Assembly (NCBI GenBank): GCA_958426425.1
Contig: CATZYY010000057.1
Location: 1-13,348, forward strand
Origin: an uncultured Oscillospiraceae bacterium
GTDB taxonomy: Bacteria > Bacillota > Clostridia > Oscillospirales > Oscillospiraceae
Length of the DNA: 13,348 nt
Direction: 5' to 3'
The notes beneath the pieces were generated by a model. It saw only the letters and a program-made list of their open reading frames with translations. It was not told where the DNA came from and ran no database searches. The stretch's first letter is position 1; the number at the start of each line of letters is the position of its first letter. Both the position numbers and the translations under genes were made by a program. Positions 7,702 to 13,348 of this stretch are shown one piece after another.

Positions 7702-8418
7702 TCATTCCTTCACGATGGTGCCCACCTTCTCGCCGCACAGGGCCCGAATGATGTTCCGGGGGTCCTTCAGGGCGAAGAGCAGCACCGGGATGTGGTTATC
7801 CATGGAGAGAGACGTGGCCGTGGAATCCATGACCATCAAATGCTGGGCTAACACATCGTCGTAGCTGATAGAGTCGTATTTCACGGCGGTGGGGTCCTTT
7901 ACCGGGTCGGCGTTGTACACGCCGTCCACATTCTTGGCCAGCAATATCACGTCGGCCCCGATCTCCGCCGCCCGCAGCACCGCGGCCGTATCCGTGGAGA
8001 AGAAGGGGTTGCCGGTGCCGGCGCCGAAGATCACCACGCGGCCCTTCTCCAGATGCCGGATGGCCCGGGAGCGGATGTAGGGCTCGGCGATGGCCCGCAT
8101 CTCAATGGCGGTCTGGACCCGGACGGGAATGCCCTTTTGCTCGCACACGTCCGCCACGGCCAGGCAGTTCATCACCGTGGCCAGCATGCCCATGTGGTCG
8201 GCCCGGGTGCGCTCCATCTTGCCGCCGCTGTTTTTGGCGCCCCGCCAGAAGTTGCCGCCGCCGATGACCAGTCCCACCTGAACGCCCATGTCCAGGCACT
8301 CCTTCAAAACATCGCAGACCTGACCGATGACCTCGAAATCCAGGCCGGAGTGCTTGTCGCCGGCCAGAGCCTCGCCGCTGACCTTCAGCAGCACCCGCTT
8401 GTAAACAGGCTTTGCCAT
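7702..8418 (-). CDS. pyrH: UMP kinase (uridylate kinase)
   Basis: Phosphorylates UMP to UDP with ATP, a committed step of pyrimidine nucleotide supply; cytosolic homohexamer of the amino-acid-kinase fold. At 238 residues it is typical. Seen directly: the phosphate-binding LKVSGEAL (11-18), GGGNFWRG (53-60), RADHMGMLAT (72-81), FGAGTGNPFFSTDTAA (131-146) and KNVDGVYNADP (162-172). A longer frame opens at 8448, but the ATG at 8418 is chosen: it has GAGGGAGG at 9 nt, its product starts MAKPVYKRVLLK as usual, and the extra ten codons would overlie the SD. First gene of the long minus-strand operon, with its own likely promoter at 8461-8489. rpsB and tsf, often found just before it, are not here. 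Confidence 0.98.
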   Translation of the reverse strand: MAKPVYKRVLLKVSGEALAGDKHSGLDFEVIGQVCDVLKECLDMGVQVGLVIGGGNFWRGAKNSGGKMERTRADHMGMLATVMNCLAVADVCEQKGIPVRVQTAIEMRAIAEPYIRSRAIRHLEKGRVVIFGAGTGNPFFSTDTAAVLRAAEIGADVILLAKNVDGVYNADPVKDPTAVKYDSISYDDVLAQHLMVMDSTATSLSMDNHIPVLLFALKDPRNIIRALCGEKVGTIVKE

Positions 8419-8427
8419 GGTAAAAAT

Positions 8428-8435
8428 CCTCCCTC
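8428..8435 (-). promoter_or_regulatory. Ribosome binding site fixing the pyrH start
   Basis: GAGGGAGG on the minus strand, 9 nt before the ATG at 8418, supports that start over the in-frame one at 8448. Confidence 0.75.
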
Positions 8436-8460
8436 TGCTTGCGTACATGATAACAGCTAT

Positions 8461-8489
8461 ATTTTACCGTATTTTTCGCCGTTTGCATA
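8461..8489 (-). promoter_or_regulatory. Possible promoter of the pyrH-frr-uppS-cdsA-dxr-rseP-ispG-polC operon
   Basis: On the minus strand a good -10, TAAAAT (8461-8466), is preceded after 17 bp by a weak -35, TATGCA (8484-8489, three of six matches). Transcription would begin near 8453-8455, leaving a leader of roughly 35 nt to the pyrH ATG. The local AT-rich patch in otherwise GC-rich DNA supports a promoter here. A palindrome, TTTCC-C-GGAAA, lies about 20 bp upstream at 8507-8517. Confidence 0.45.
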
Positions 8490-8506
8490 GGGGGTATTGA
8501 GAAGAA

Positions 8507-8517
8507 TTTCCCGGAAA
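8507..8517. promoter_or_regulatory. Palindrome TTTCC-C-GGAAA upstream of pyrH, candidate operator
   Basis: An 11-bp odd palindrome whose sequence is identical to the core of the one at 9315-9327 in the XRE gene promoter region. It lies between the hypothetical gene's stop and the pyrH promoter. Its minus-strand 5' side also contains a T6 run (8515-8520). A binding-site role is inferred only from symmetry and recurrence. Confidence 0.35.
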
Positions 8518-8560
8518 AAAGAGAGTGGGCCCCCTCCCCGGATTAGGGTCTTTACCTTCC

Positions 8561-9187
8561 TCAGGCGCCCACGGATTCCAGGTCGTCCCGGAAGTCCGCG
8601 CCGCTACCGCCGCTGCGGAACACGCCGCCCTCGGTGGTCAGCAGCAGGTCGCTGCCCTCCAGAAAGCCGTGTACCTCCGTGAGAAAGTCCGCCACGGCGC
8701 CATCCAGGTCCTCCAGCCCCCACTCCCCAGCGGGCAGGGAAAAAGACACGCTGTCGGACCGCAGCAGCTGCTCCTCCCCTGCCCCATCCAGAGTGAACAT
8801 CCTGTATTGGTAGCAACCGCTGCCCATGCTGACCCAGGGGCTGTAATCCAGCAGGCAGTCTTGTCCCTCTACCCGGCAGGCAAAGAGGGACGTCCAGCCC
8901 ACATGGGACAGCCCCGCCTGACGGCTCCACAGCACGTCGCCGTCGTCCAGCACCCACAGCTCATACCAGGCGTTGGTGCCGTCCGGGGCCGTCACCGTCA
9001 GAACTTCCACAGTCTCCGCCGCGCCGTCCCCGTCAAAGTCGTACTGTCCCGGCAGGACCTCCACAGTCCGGGTCAATCCGTCGTCCGGAAACCTCTCGCC
9101 ACGCTCTGCCTGCCACGCGCCCAGGGCCGTGGCTGCCGCAGCGGCCACCGCCAGCACCGCAATGCCCACCATTCGCCGCCGATCCAT
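8561..9187 (-). CDS. Signal-anchored extracytoplasmic protein of unknown function with an Asp-rich (FG-GAP/EF-hand-like) loop
   Basis: A specific function is not recognised. The 208-residue protein opens with MDRRR and a hydrophobic Ala/Val-rich stretch (about 7-24), fitting an uncleaved anchor or signal peptide, so the rest should face outside. YDFDGDGAAETVEV (49-62) has the Asp spacing of calcium-binding loops found in FG-GAP/VCBS and EF-hand-like repeats. A compact body follows with many Trp, Tyr and acidic residues (YELWVLDDGDVLWS, SHVGWTSLFAC). Three Cys (104, 111, 125) lie in the outer part, so a disulfide is possible. The ATG at 9187 follows an AGGGGGTGG-like site. It has its own strong promoter and is divergent from the XRE-membrane gene; the two outer domains may sense or act on the same thing. 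Wording of this kind is common in gut clostridial secreted proteins (memory, not searched). Confidence 0.8.
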   Translation of the reverse strand: MDRRRMVGIAVLAVAAAAATALGAWQAERGERFPDDGLTRTVEVLPGQYDFDGDGAAETVEVLTVTAPDGTNAWYELWVLDDGDVLWSRQAGLSHVGWTSLFACRVEGQDCLLDYSPWVSMGSGCYQYRMFTLDGAGEEQLLRSDSVSFSLPAGEWGLEDLDGAVADFLTEVHGFLEGSDLLLTTEGGVFRSGGSGADFRDDLESVGA

Positions 9188-9217
9188 ATATCCACCCCCT
9201 GCAGTCTGAGTGGTCTC

Positions 9218-9246
9218 ATTTTATAAGACGCCAAAAATTATGTCAA
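9218..9246 (-). promoter_or_regulatory. Strong sigma-A type promoter of the signal-anchored protein gene
   Basis: On the minus strand a perfect TTGACA (9241-9246) is separated by exactly 17 bp from TAAAAT (9218-9223, five of six). Transcription would start near 9210-9212, giving a short leader of about 25 nt that contains the ribosome binding site. This is the best promoter in the window. Confidence 0.8.
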
Positions 9247-9314
9247 CCACATTCCTGTAACAAATGGGCATCGTTTTCCCGGCGCAACCGATATTTGACA
9301 CCAAGGTGGTGGCC

Positions 9315-9327
9315 TTTTCCCGGAAAA
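9315..9327. promoter_or_regulatory. Palindrome TTTTCC-C-GGAAAA in the XRE gene promoter region, candidate operator
   Basis: A 13-bp odd palindrome placed immediately upstream of a putative extended -10 (TGC-TATGCT, 9330-9338) of the plus-strand XRE gene, where a regulator would overlap RNA polymerase. A one-sided partial copy, TTTTCCCGG, is at 9274-9282, and an 11-bp identical core is at 8507-8517. XRE proteins commonly bind short palindromes in their own promoters, so self-regulation is a reasonable inference. Confidence 0.45.
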
Positions 9328-9329
9328 CC

Positions 9330-9338
9330 TGCTATGCT
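9330..9338 (+). promoter_or_regulatory. Possible extended -10 element for the XRE-membrane gene
   Basis: TGC-TATGCT fits the extended -10 pattern (TGn plus four of six in the hexamer) and has no recognisable -35 at 16-18 bp. A perfect TTGACA at 9295-9300 is 32 bp away, too far to pair with it. The leader to the ATG at 9363 would be about 18 nt. Confidence 0.35.
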
Positions 9339-9347
9339 GGGACCAGC

Positions 9348-9355
9348 AAAGGAGG
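9348..9355 (+). promoter_or_regulatory. Ribosome binding site fixing the XRE gene start
   Basis: AAAGGAGG lies 7 nt before the ATG at 9363. The in-frame ATG at 9357 is only 1 nt from it, and the earlier in-frame start at 9264 would translate through the promoter and operator region. The start at 9363 is therefore chosen. Confidence 0.85.
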
Positions 9356-9362
9356 AATGGCC

Positions 9363-10934
9363 ATGACGCTGGGACAGCGGATCAGCGGATATCGAAAGGC
9401 CCTGGGCATCTCCCAGGAGGAACTGGGGGCCCGGCTGGGCGTTTCCAGGCAGGCGGTCAGCAAGTGGGAGACCGGCGCCGCCGCGCCGGATATGGAGAAT
9501 TTACTGTCTCTCGCCCGGGAATTCGGCGTCAGTGTGGCGGAGCTGACCCAGACGCCGGAACCCCCGGCGGAAACCGGCGGGACAGTCCCCGCCGCGGGAG
9601 ACATTAGAGCAGAATCCCCTCCCCCACCCCGGCGGCGGGGTTGGTGGGTGGGACTGGCGCTGGTCCTGGTGCTGCTGGTCTTCATGGCGGGAACATTGAT
9701 CGTCCTGGGCATCCGCTCCTCAGCGGGGCAGGTCAGCGACATACCGGAGCCGGTGGACTCGGAGTTCTATCTCACCTGGCAGGTCCCCCGGCTGAGGCAT
9801 CAGGAGTGGTATGAGTATCTGTCCCTGGGCGAGCAGGAGGGTTTCTTCCCCTTTGGCACCTCCCTGGTGCTGACGGAGCCGGAGGAAGTACTGGATACAG
9901 ACTACCCCCTCACCACCCTCCACCGGGCGGACTGCGGCGCCGTCCGGCTGGAATACCTCCACATCGGCTGTGACCCGGAGCTGAACCCGGAGGGGCCGGA
10001 GCGGGAATTCATCATAAAGATCACTACCATGGTGCCGGGGTACACCACGCCCCGGGGCATCGGCGTAGGCGACACCAAGGAGGATGTCCTGCGGGCCTAC
10101 GGCGATGAACTGGTGTACTGCCTGAAGGAGGAGGACGGCTACTCCCTGGTAAAGCACGATTACTATTACGCTTTCCAGGCACCGGAGACCTTCGGTTTGA
10201 GCCTTTGCCTCTACATGCGGGACGGACTGGTGGCGGGCATCTGTCTGGAGGACATGGCAGAATTCGGCAGTGAGGCCTACGCCCCCAACAACGTATCCCG
10301 CTTCCCCCTGATGAATGGTGAGCCGGACTTCTCGGCGCGGCAGGAGCCGGAGCAGGAGGACCGGGACGCCACCCAGCAGGTCTACATCGCCTGGAACCGG
10401 CTGGTAACCGACAACAATCTCTCTGCTGAGGAGCGATATGCCTACCGCCGGGACGTGTTCAGCCTGCTGCCGGACATGGACTGGGGAGAACTGGGGCAGA
10501 TGGGCAGCGCGGAGAATCCGGACGACGCCATCTTCGGCCTGATGACCTGGCTGGAAAACCAGCCCCCCTACTCCTCCGCCGAGATTCTGTGGGTTCAGAT
10601 GGGCTGCACCGCCCAGGGGCTGGACGGGGCCTATGCGGAGCGCTACGCCGATTTGCTGGCAAGAGCTCTGTTTTCCGATCCCGTGGTCTTTGCCCGGGCC
10701 CTGGCCACGGAGGGCGTGGACGCACAGACCAAGTACCTGGCCATCTCCAACACCTCCTACGGCGCGGACCTGTATCCGGCGGAGCTGAACACCGCCCTGA
10801 ATACCCTGGACGGCTACATGAGCGTCTTCACCGATGCGGAGCGTGGCTGGGCGGAGCTGCTGCGGCTGTATCTGGCGACGCCTGTCAATGAACGTAATCA
10901 GCTGCCGGATTCCCCGGCGGGGCTGTCCCAGTAA
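9363..10934 (+). CDS. XRE-family HTH protein with one transmembrane span and a large extracytoplasmic domain
   Basis: Probably a membrane-tethered transcription regulator that couples an outside signal to DNA binding; the signal is unknown. 523 residues. The N-terminal HTH_3/XRE domain (about 4-62) includes ISQEELGARLGVSRQAVSKWETG, split here as ISQEELGARLG (16-26) and VSRQAVSKWETG (27-38). A Pro-rich linker (66-88) follows, then an RRR stop-transfer flank and one hydrophobic span (about 94-117). The outer part contains GIGVGDTKEDVLRAYG (232-247), a short motif typical of small beta-rich extracytoplasmic domains in clostridia, with a following FGLSLCLYMRDGLVAGICL strand pair. From about 330 it is helical and acidic, without a family I recognise. 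The basic-cluster position predicts HTH inside and C-terminus outside. It is divergent from the signal-anchored protein gene and the only plus-strand gene in the window. Autoregulation through the 9315-9327 palindrome is possible. Confidence 0.88.
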   Translation: MTLGQRISGYRKALGISQEELGARLGVSRQAVSKWETGAAAPDMENLLSLAREFGVSVAELTQTPEPPAETGGTVPAAGDIRAESPPPPRRRGWWVGLALVLVLLVFMAGTLIVLGIRSSAGQVSDIPEPVDSEFYLTWQVPRLRHQEWYEYLSLGEQEGFFPFGTSLVLTEPEEVLDTDYPLTTLHRADCGAVRLEYLHIGCDPELNPEGPEREFIIKITTMVPGYTTPRGIGVGDTKEDVLRAYGDELVYCLKEEDGYSLVKHDYYYAFQAPETFGLSLCLYMRDGLVAGICLEDMAEFGSEAYAPNNVSRFPLMNGEPDFSARQEPEQEDRDATQQVYIAWNRLVTDNNLSAEERYAYRRDVFSLLPDMDWGELGQMGSAENPDDAIFGLMTWLENQPPYSSAEILWVQMGCTAQGLDGAYAERYADLLARALFSDPVVFARALATEGVDAQTKYLAISNTSYGADLYPAELNTALNTLDGYMSVFTDAERGWAELLRLYLATPVNERNQLPDSPAGLSQ

Positions 10935-10937
10935 ACG

Positions 10938-10970
10938 AAAAAATGCGGGAACGACAATGCCGTTCCCCGC
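10938..10970 (-). terminator. Rho-independent terminator reading leftward, just beyond the XRE gene
   Basis: The stem GCGGG-AACG / CGTT-CCCCGC (10945-10953 with 10961-10970, one bulged base) is followed on the minus strand by ATTTTTT (10944-10938). It is a good terminator for transcripts arriving from engB and would stop antisense reading into the XRE gene, which ends only 3 bp away. On the plus strand it has no U-tract. Confidence 0.7.
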
Positions 10971-10972
10971 GT

Positions 10973-11005
10973 CAGCGTGTCGAAAAAGTCTTTTTCGACA
11001 CGCTG
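10973..11005. repeat. Perfect 15-bp inverted repeat with TTTTTCGACA arms
   Basis: CAGCGTGTCGAAAAA (10973-10987) and TTTTTCGACACGCTG (10991-11005) match perfectly around a 3-nt loop. The arm motif TCTTTTTCGACA recurs in direct orientation at 11111-11122. A T6 run follows 6 nt later on the plus strand, so it may help end XRE transcripts, but its perfection and the repeated arm also suggest a dispersed intergenic repeat. Confidence 0.8.
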
Positions 11006-11009
11006 AGCA

Positions 11010-11043
11010 AGTTTTTTGAATCGTTTAAAAGGTTCAAAAAACT
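11010..11043. repeat. AT-rich perfect inverted repeat
   Basis: AGTTTTTTGAA (11010-11020) pairs perfectly with TTCAAAAAACT (11033-11043) around a 12-nt AT-rich loop. It stands out as AT-rich in GC-rich surroundings. The function is not clear; it does not have the GC-rich stem of a normal terminator. Confidence 0.75.
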
Positions 11044-11045
11044 AT

Positions 11046-11084
11046 AATTGAAAACGAGAGGAACCCTTCCCGGGTTCCTCTCGT
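11046..11084 (-). terminator. Rho-independent terminator for lon-engB (leftward)
   Basis: A 13-bp perfect stem, ACGAGAGGAACCC (11054-11066) with GGGTTCCTCTCGT (11072-11084) and a 5-nt loop, is followed on the minus strand by TTTCAATT. It lies about 80 bp beyond the engB stop. On the plus strand no U-tract follows, so it is read as a minus-strand terminator. Confidence 0.65.
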
Positions 11085-11127
11085 AACGCTCTTCCTTCCC
11101 GTCTTTTCCCTCTTTTTCGACAGTCTC

Positions 11128-11166
11128 ACATGGGGGAGCGGCTGTGCCGCTCCCCCATGTTTCTTT
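11128..11166 (+). terminator. Strong stem-loop at the engB 3' end, terminator for the plus strand
   Basis: A perfect 15-bp GC-rich stem, ACATGGGGGAGCGGC (11128-11142) with GCCGCTCCCCCATGT (11146-11160) and loop TGT, is followed on the plus strand by TTCTTT (11161-11166). It would stop rightward transcripts from the XRE gene before they enter engB antisense. On the minus strand it begins 4 bp after the engB stop but has no U-tract, so there it may only protect the mRNA 3' end. Confidence 0.65.
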
Positions 11167-11761
11167 ATCGTTCACAGGCCGCTGTGAGCAGGCTAATCAG
11201 GGTGTCCTTTCCCTCCCCCTTTTCCGCGGAAAAGGGCACCAGGGCGTCGTCCTCCGTCAGTTCCAGGGTCTCCCGAATCAGCTCCAGGGCCGGCTCCACC
11301 TGACTTTTTTTCAGCTTATCCAGCTTGTTGGCCACGATGATCTCCGGACAGCCGGACTGACGGAACCAGTCGTGCATGGTCACGTCGTCCGCCGTGGGCT
11401 TGTGGCGGATGTCCACGATCAGCACCCCGGCGGTGATGCGGCCGGTCTCCTCCTGGAAGTAGCTCTCCATAAGGCGGCCCCACCGCTCCTTCTCCGCCCG
11501 GCTGACCTTGGCGTAGCCGTAGCCCGGCAGGTCCACCAGGTACGCCCGGCTATCCACCAGAAAGTAGTTGATCTGGGTGGTCTTGCCGGGAGAGGCACCC
11601 ACATAGGCAAGGTTCTTCCGGTTTACCATCCGGTTGATCACCGAGGACTTGCCCACGTTGGACCGGCCCGCAAAGGCGAACTGAGGCAGACCGTCCCGCA
11701 GGAAGTGGTCCCGGCTGCCGGCAGAGCAGATAAACTCCACTTTGTTGAAATTCAAAGGCAT
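11165..11761 (-). CDS. engB: Ribosome biogenesis GTP-binding protein EngB/YsxC/YihA
   Basis: Essential small GTPase that helps assemble the 50S subunit (established for YsxC of B. subtilis). At 198 residues it is the usual length. Motifs seen: G1 GRSNVGKS (32-39), switch I GKTTQ (59-63), G3 DLPGYGYAKV (77-86), G4 NKLDK (145-149) and G5 SAEKG (178-182), with the family's typical PGKTTQINYF and LPGYGYA wording. The reading frame opens further upstream at 11854, but that would lie deep inside lon. The ATG at 11761 is chosen: its product begins MPLNFNKVEF, and AAAGGAG overlapping the lon stop lies 11 nt before it. The 16-bp gap to lon implies one transcript, as in B. subtilis lonA-ysxC. Confidence 0.97.
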   Translation of the reverse strand: MPLNFNKVEFICSAGSRDHFLRDGLPQFAFAGRSNVGKSSVINRMVNRKNLAYVGASPGKTTQINYFLVDSRAYLVDLPGYGYAKVSRAEKERWGRLMESYFQEETGRITAGVLIVDIRHKPTADDVTMHDWFRQSGCPEIIVANKLDKLKKSQVEPALELIRETLELTEDDALVPFSAEKGEGKDTLISLLTAACER

Positions 11762-11772
11762 GTATAGGCTTT

Positions 11773-11779
11773 CTCCTTT
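11773..11779 (-). promoter_or_regulatory. Ribosome binding site of engB overlapping the lon stop codon
   Basis: AAAGGAG on the minus strand shares bases with the lon TAA stop (TAAAGGAG) and precedes the engB ATG at 11761 by 11 nt, a slightly long spacing. Ribosomes ending lon would land on it, favouring coupled translation. Confidence 0.6.
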
Positions 11780-13348
11780 ACTGTCGCAAAGCGGCGTCTC
11801 CCCCGTTTTCCCGCCCAGGCAGTGGCGCGAAGGCCGCCACCGGCAGCTCCTCATGGACCGGGGCAGAGACCTCCGGACACAGTGCCGCGGCGAACACCTG
11901 GTCCACCGTCTCCACCGGCACGAACCGCAGCTGCGCCCGCACGGTCTGGTCGATCTCCTCCAGATCCCGGACGTTGTCCTGTGGAATCAGGACAGTACCG
12001 ATGCCGTTGCGCAAGGCCGCCATGGTCTTCTCCCGCAGGCCGCCGATGGCCAGCACCCTGCCCCGCAGGGTCACCTCGCCGGTCATGGCGATGCCCGCCC
12101 GGATTTTCCGCTCCGTCAGGGCCGACAGCATGGCGGTGGTGACGGCAATACCGGCGGAAGGGCCATCCTTGGGCACCGCGCCCTCCGGGAAGTGGACGTG
12201 GATATCCTTGGTCTTGTAGAAGTCCGCCTCAATCCCCAGAGCCGCCGCGCGGCTCCGGAGGCAGCTGAGGGCCGCCTGGGCGGATTCCTTCATGACATCG
12301 CCCAAATTGCCGGTGAGCTCCAGCTTGCCGGAGCCCTCCATGACGTTGACCTCTACCTCCAAAATCTCGCCGCCGCTCTCGGTCCAGGCAAGGCCGTTGA
12401 CCACGCCGGTCTCCTCCCGGTCCGTGTGGAGGGCCGGGGGATAGGGCTGACAATCCAACAGCTTGGGCAGCTCATTTTCTGTAACGGTAATCCGCTTTAC
12501 ATCTCCTGATAGCAGGCGCATATCCGCTTTCCGGCACACCGCCGCCAGGCGCCGCTCCAGCAGACGCACGCCGGACTCCCGGGTATAGTCCCGGATGATG
12601 GCCCGGATGACATCGTCCCCCATGCGCAGGGCGCCCTTCTTCAATCCGTGGGCGGCCATCTGCTTGGGCAGCAGGTGACGCTTGGCGATCTGGAGCTTTT
12701 CCTCGTCGGTGTAGCTGGTGAGGCGGATGACCTCCATCCGGTCCAGCAGGGGCCGGGGGATGGTGTCGGTGGTGTTGGCGGTGGTGATGAACAGCACCTT
12801 GGTCAGGTCCACGGGAATCTCCAGGAAGTGGTCCCGGAAGGCGTAGTTCTGCTCGCTGTCCAGCACCTCCAGCAGCGCCGCGGAGGGGTCGCCCCGATAG
12901 TCGCTGCCCAGCTTGTCGATCTCGTCCAGCAGCAGCAGCGGGTTCATGGAGCCGGAGCGGCTGATGGCCTCGATGATGCGGCCGGGCATGGCGCCTATGT
13001 AGGTCTTGCGGTGGCCCCGGATGTCGGCCTCATCCCGGACACCGCCCAAAGACAGACGGGCCAGCTTCCGGTTCAGGGCCTTGGCCACGGAGATGGCGAT
13101 GGAGGTCTTGCCCACGCCCGGCGGGCCCACCAGGCAGAGGATCTGCCCCTTGGCGTCGGGGTTCATCTGCCGGACGGCAATGGTCTCCAGAATCCGCTCC
13201 TTCACCTTCTCCAGGCCGAAGTGGTCCCGTTCCAGCACCTTTCGGGCGGCCTCCACGCTGAGGCGCTCCTTCGTTGTGGTGTTCCAGGGCATCTCCAGAC
13301 ACACGTCCAGATAGTTGCGGATGACGGCGCCCTCGGCGCTGCCGAAGG
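11778..13348 (-). CDS. lon: ATP-dependent protease Lon (LonA), N-terminus missing at window edge
   Basis: Cytosolic AAA+ serine protease that degrades misfolded and short-lived regulatory proteins. 522 residues are present. By comparison with the E. coli Walker A position, about 280 residues (the substrate-binding N domain) lie beyond the right edge. Seen directly: the entry AVIRNYLDVCLEMPWN (7-22), Walker A GPPGVGKT (74-81), the LSLGGVRDEADIRGHRKTY pore-loop region, Walker B LLLLDEID (137-144), sensor TTANTTDTIP and the arginine stretch. The protease domain follows with catalytic Ser397 in KDGPSAG and Lys440 in GGLREK, 43 residues apart as in other Lon enzymes. The C-terminal tail (about 490-522) is Pro/Ala/Glu-rich and variable. 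Apparent starts inside the window, such as a GTG at 13304, are internal because the conserved reading continues to the edge. It is followed by engB. Confidence 0.97.
   Translation of the reverse strand, partial: FGSAEGAVIRNYLDVCLEMPWNTTTKERLSVEAARKVLERDHFGLEKVKERILETIAVRQMNPDAKGQILCLVGPPGVGKTSIAISVAKALNRKLARLSLGGVRDEADIRGHRKTYIGAMPGRIIEAISRSGSMNPLLLLDEIDKLGSDYRGDPSAALLEVLDSEQNYAFRDHFLEIPVDLTKVLFITTANTTDTIPRPLLDRMEVIRLTSYTDEEKLQIAKRHLLPKQMAAHGLKKGALRMGDDVIRAIIRDYTRESGVRLLERRLAAVCRKADMRLLSGDVKRITVTENELPKLLDCQPYPPALHTDREETGVVNGLAWTESGGEILEVEVNVMEGSGKLELTGNLGDVMKESAQAALSCLRSRAAALGIEADFYKTKDIHVHFPEGAVPKDGPSAGIAVTTAMLSALTERKIRAGIAMTGEVTLRGRVLAIGGLREKTMAALRNGIGTVLIPQDNVRDLEEIDQTVRAQLRFVPVETVDQVFAAALCPEVSAPVHEELPVAAFAPLPGRENGGDAALRQ

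Noticed and set aside
8515..8545. Possible terminator after the signal-anchored protein gene
   Set aside because: A T6 run exists on the minus strand, but the preceding GAGGGGGCCCACTC can form only a very short, mismatched stem. Too weak to call.
9295..9300. Perfect TTGACA as the -35 of the XRE gene
   Set aside because: The only plausible -10 (9333-9338) is 32 bp downstream, and nothing fitting a -10 occurs at 16-18 bp.
10945..11160. Repeat cluster considered as a CRISPR array
   Set aside because: The repeats are different palindromes with no constant repeat-spacer period, and no cas gene is nearby.
11128..11160. Hairpin as the lon-engB terminator on the minus strand
   Set aside because: The stem is ideal, but the minus-strand sequence after it (GAGACTGTCG) has no U-tract. 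The stem at 11054-11084 suits that role better.
10972..11175. Small 67-codon minus-strand frame through the convergent gap
   Set aside because: It begins at a GTG inside engB and runs through several hairpins and terminators. There is no independent ribosome binding site or recognisable product.

Overview
The window is GC-rich (above 60% by eye; not counted) and bacterial. It carries a PolC-type replicative polymerase with its exonuclease inserted in the PHP domain, the MEP isoprenoid genes dxr and ispG, and strong AGGAGG-type ribosome binding sites. Gene order and protein wording suggest a GC-rich gut clostridium, probably Oscillospiraceae (the Flavonifractor / Lawsonibacter / Intestinimonas neighbourhood). 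The family-level placement is inference.

Minus strand, 8489 down to 1: one tightly packed run reads pyrH - frr - uppS - cdsA - dxr - rseP - GNAT acetyltransferase - ispG - polC, with polC cut by the left edge. Gaps run from a 4-bp overlap to about 70 bp. This is the classic Firmicutes cluster joining UMP kinase and ribosome recycling to undecaprenyl and phospholipid precursor synthesis, a site-2 protease and DNA replication. Two differences stand out. rpsB and tsf, often found just upstream of pyrH, are absent here. A small acetyltransferase gene is translationally coupled to ispG.

Centre, 8490-10934: a divergent pair. On the minus strand is a small signal-anchored protein with an Asp-rich DFDGDG loop, behind an excellent promoter (TTGACA, 17 bp, TAAAAT). 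On the plus strand is a 523-residue protein with an XRE-type HTH, one membrane span and a large outer domain. A TTTTCC-C-GGAAAA palindrome sits just upstream of the putative -10 of the XRE gene. Its 11-bp core recurs upstream of pyrH, which is the most interesting regulatory hint in the window.

10935-11164: a convergent intergenic stretch packed with five inverted repeats. They include terminators for both strands and a TTTTTCGACA motif present three times.

Right end, minus strand, 13348 down to 11165: lon (5' end missing) followed by engB/ysxC, a common Firmicutes pair.

No tRNA, rRNA, CRISPR array, transposase or phage gene was seen. Almost everything is conserved housekeeping. The less ordinary parts are the divergent XRE/secreted pair, the shared palindrome, the hairpin cluster and the acetyltransferase insertion.
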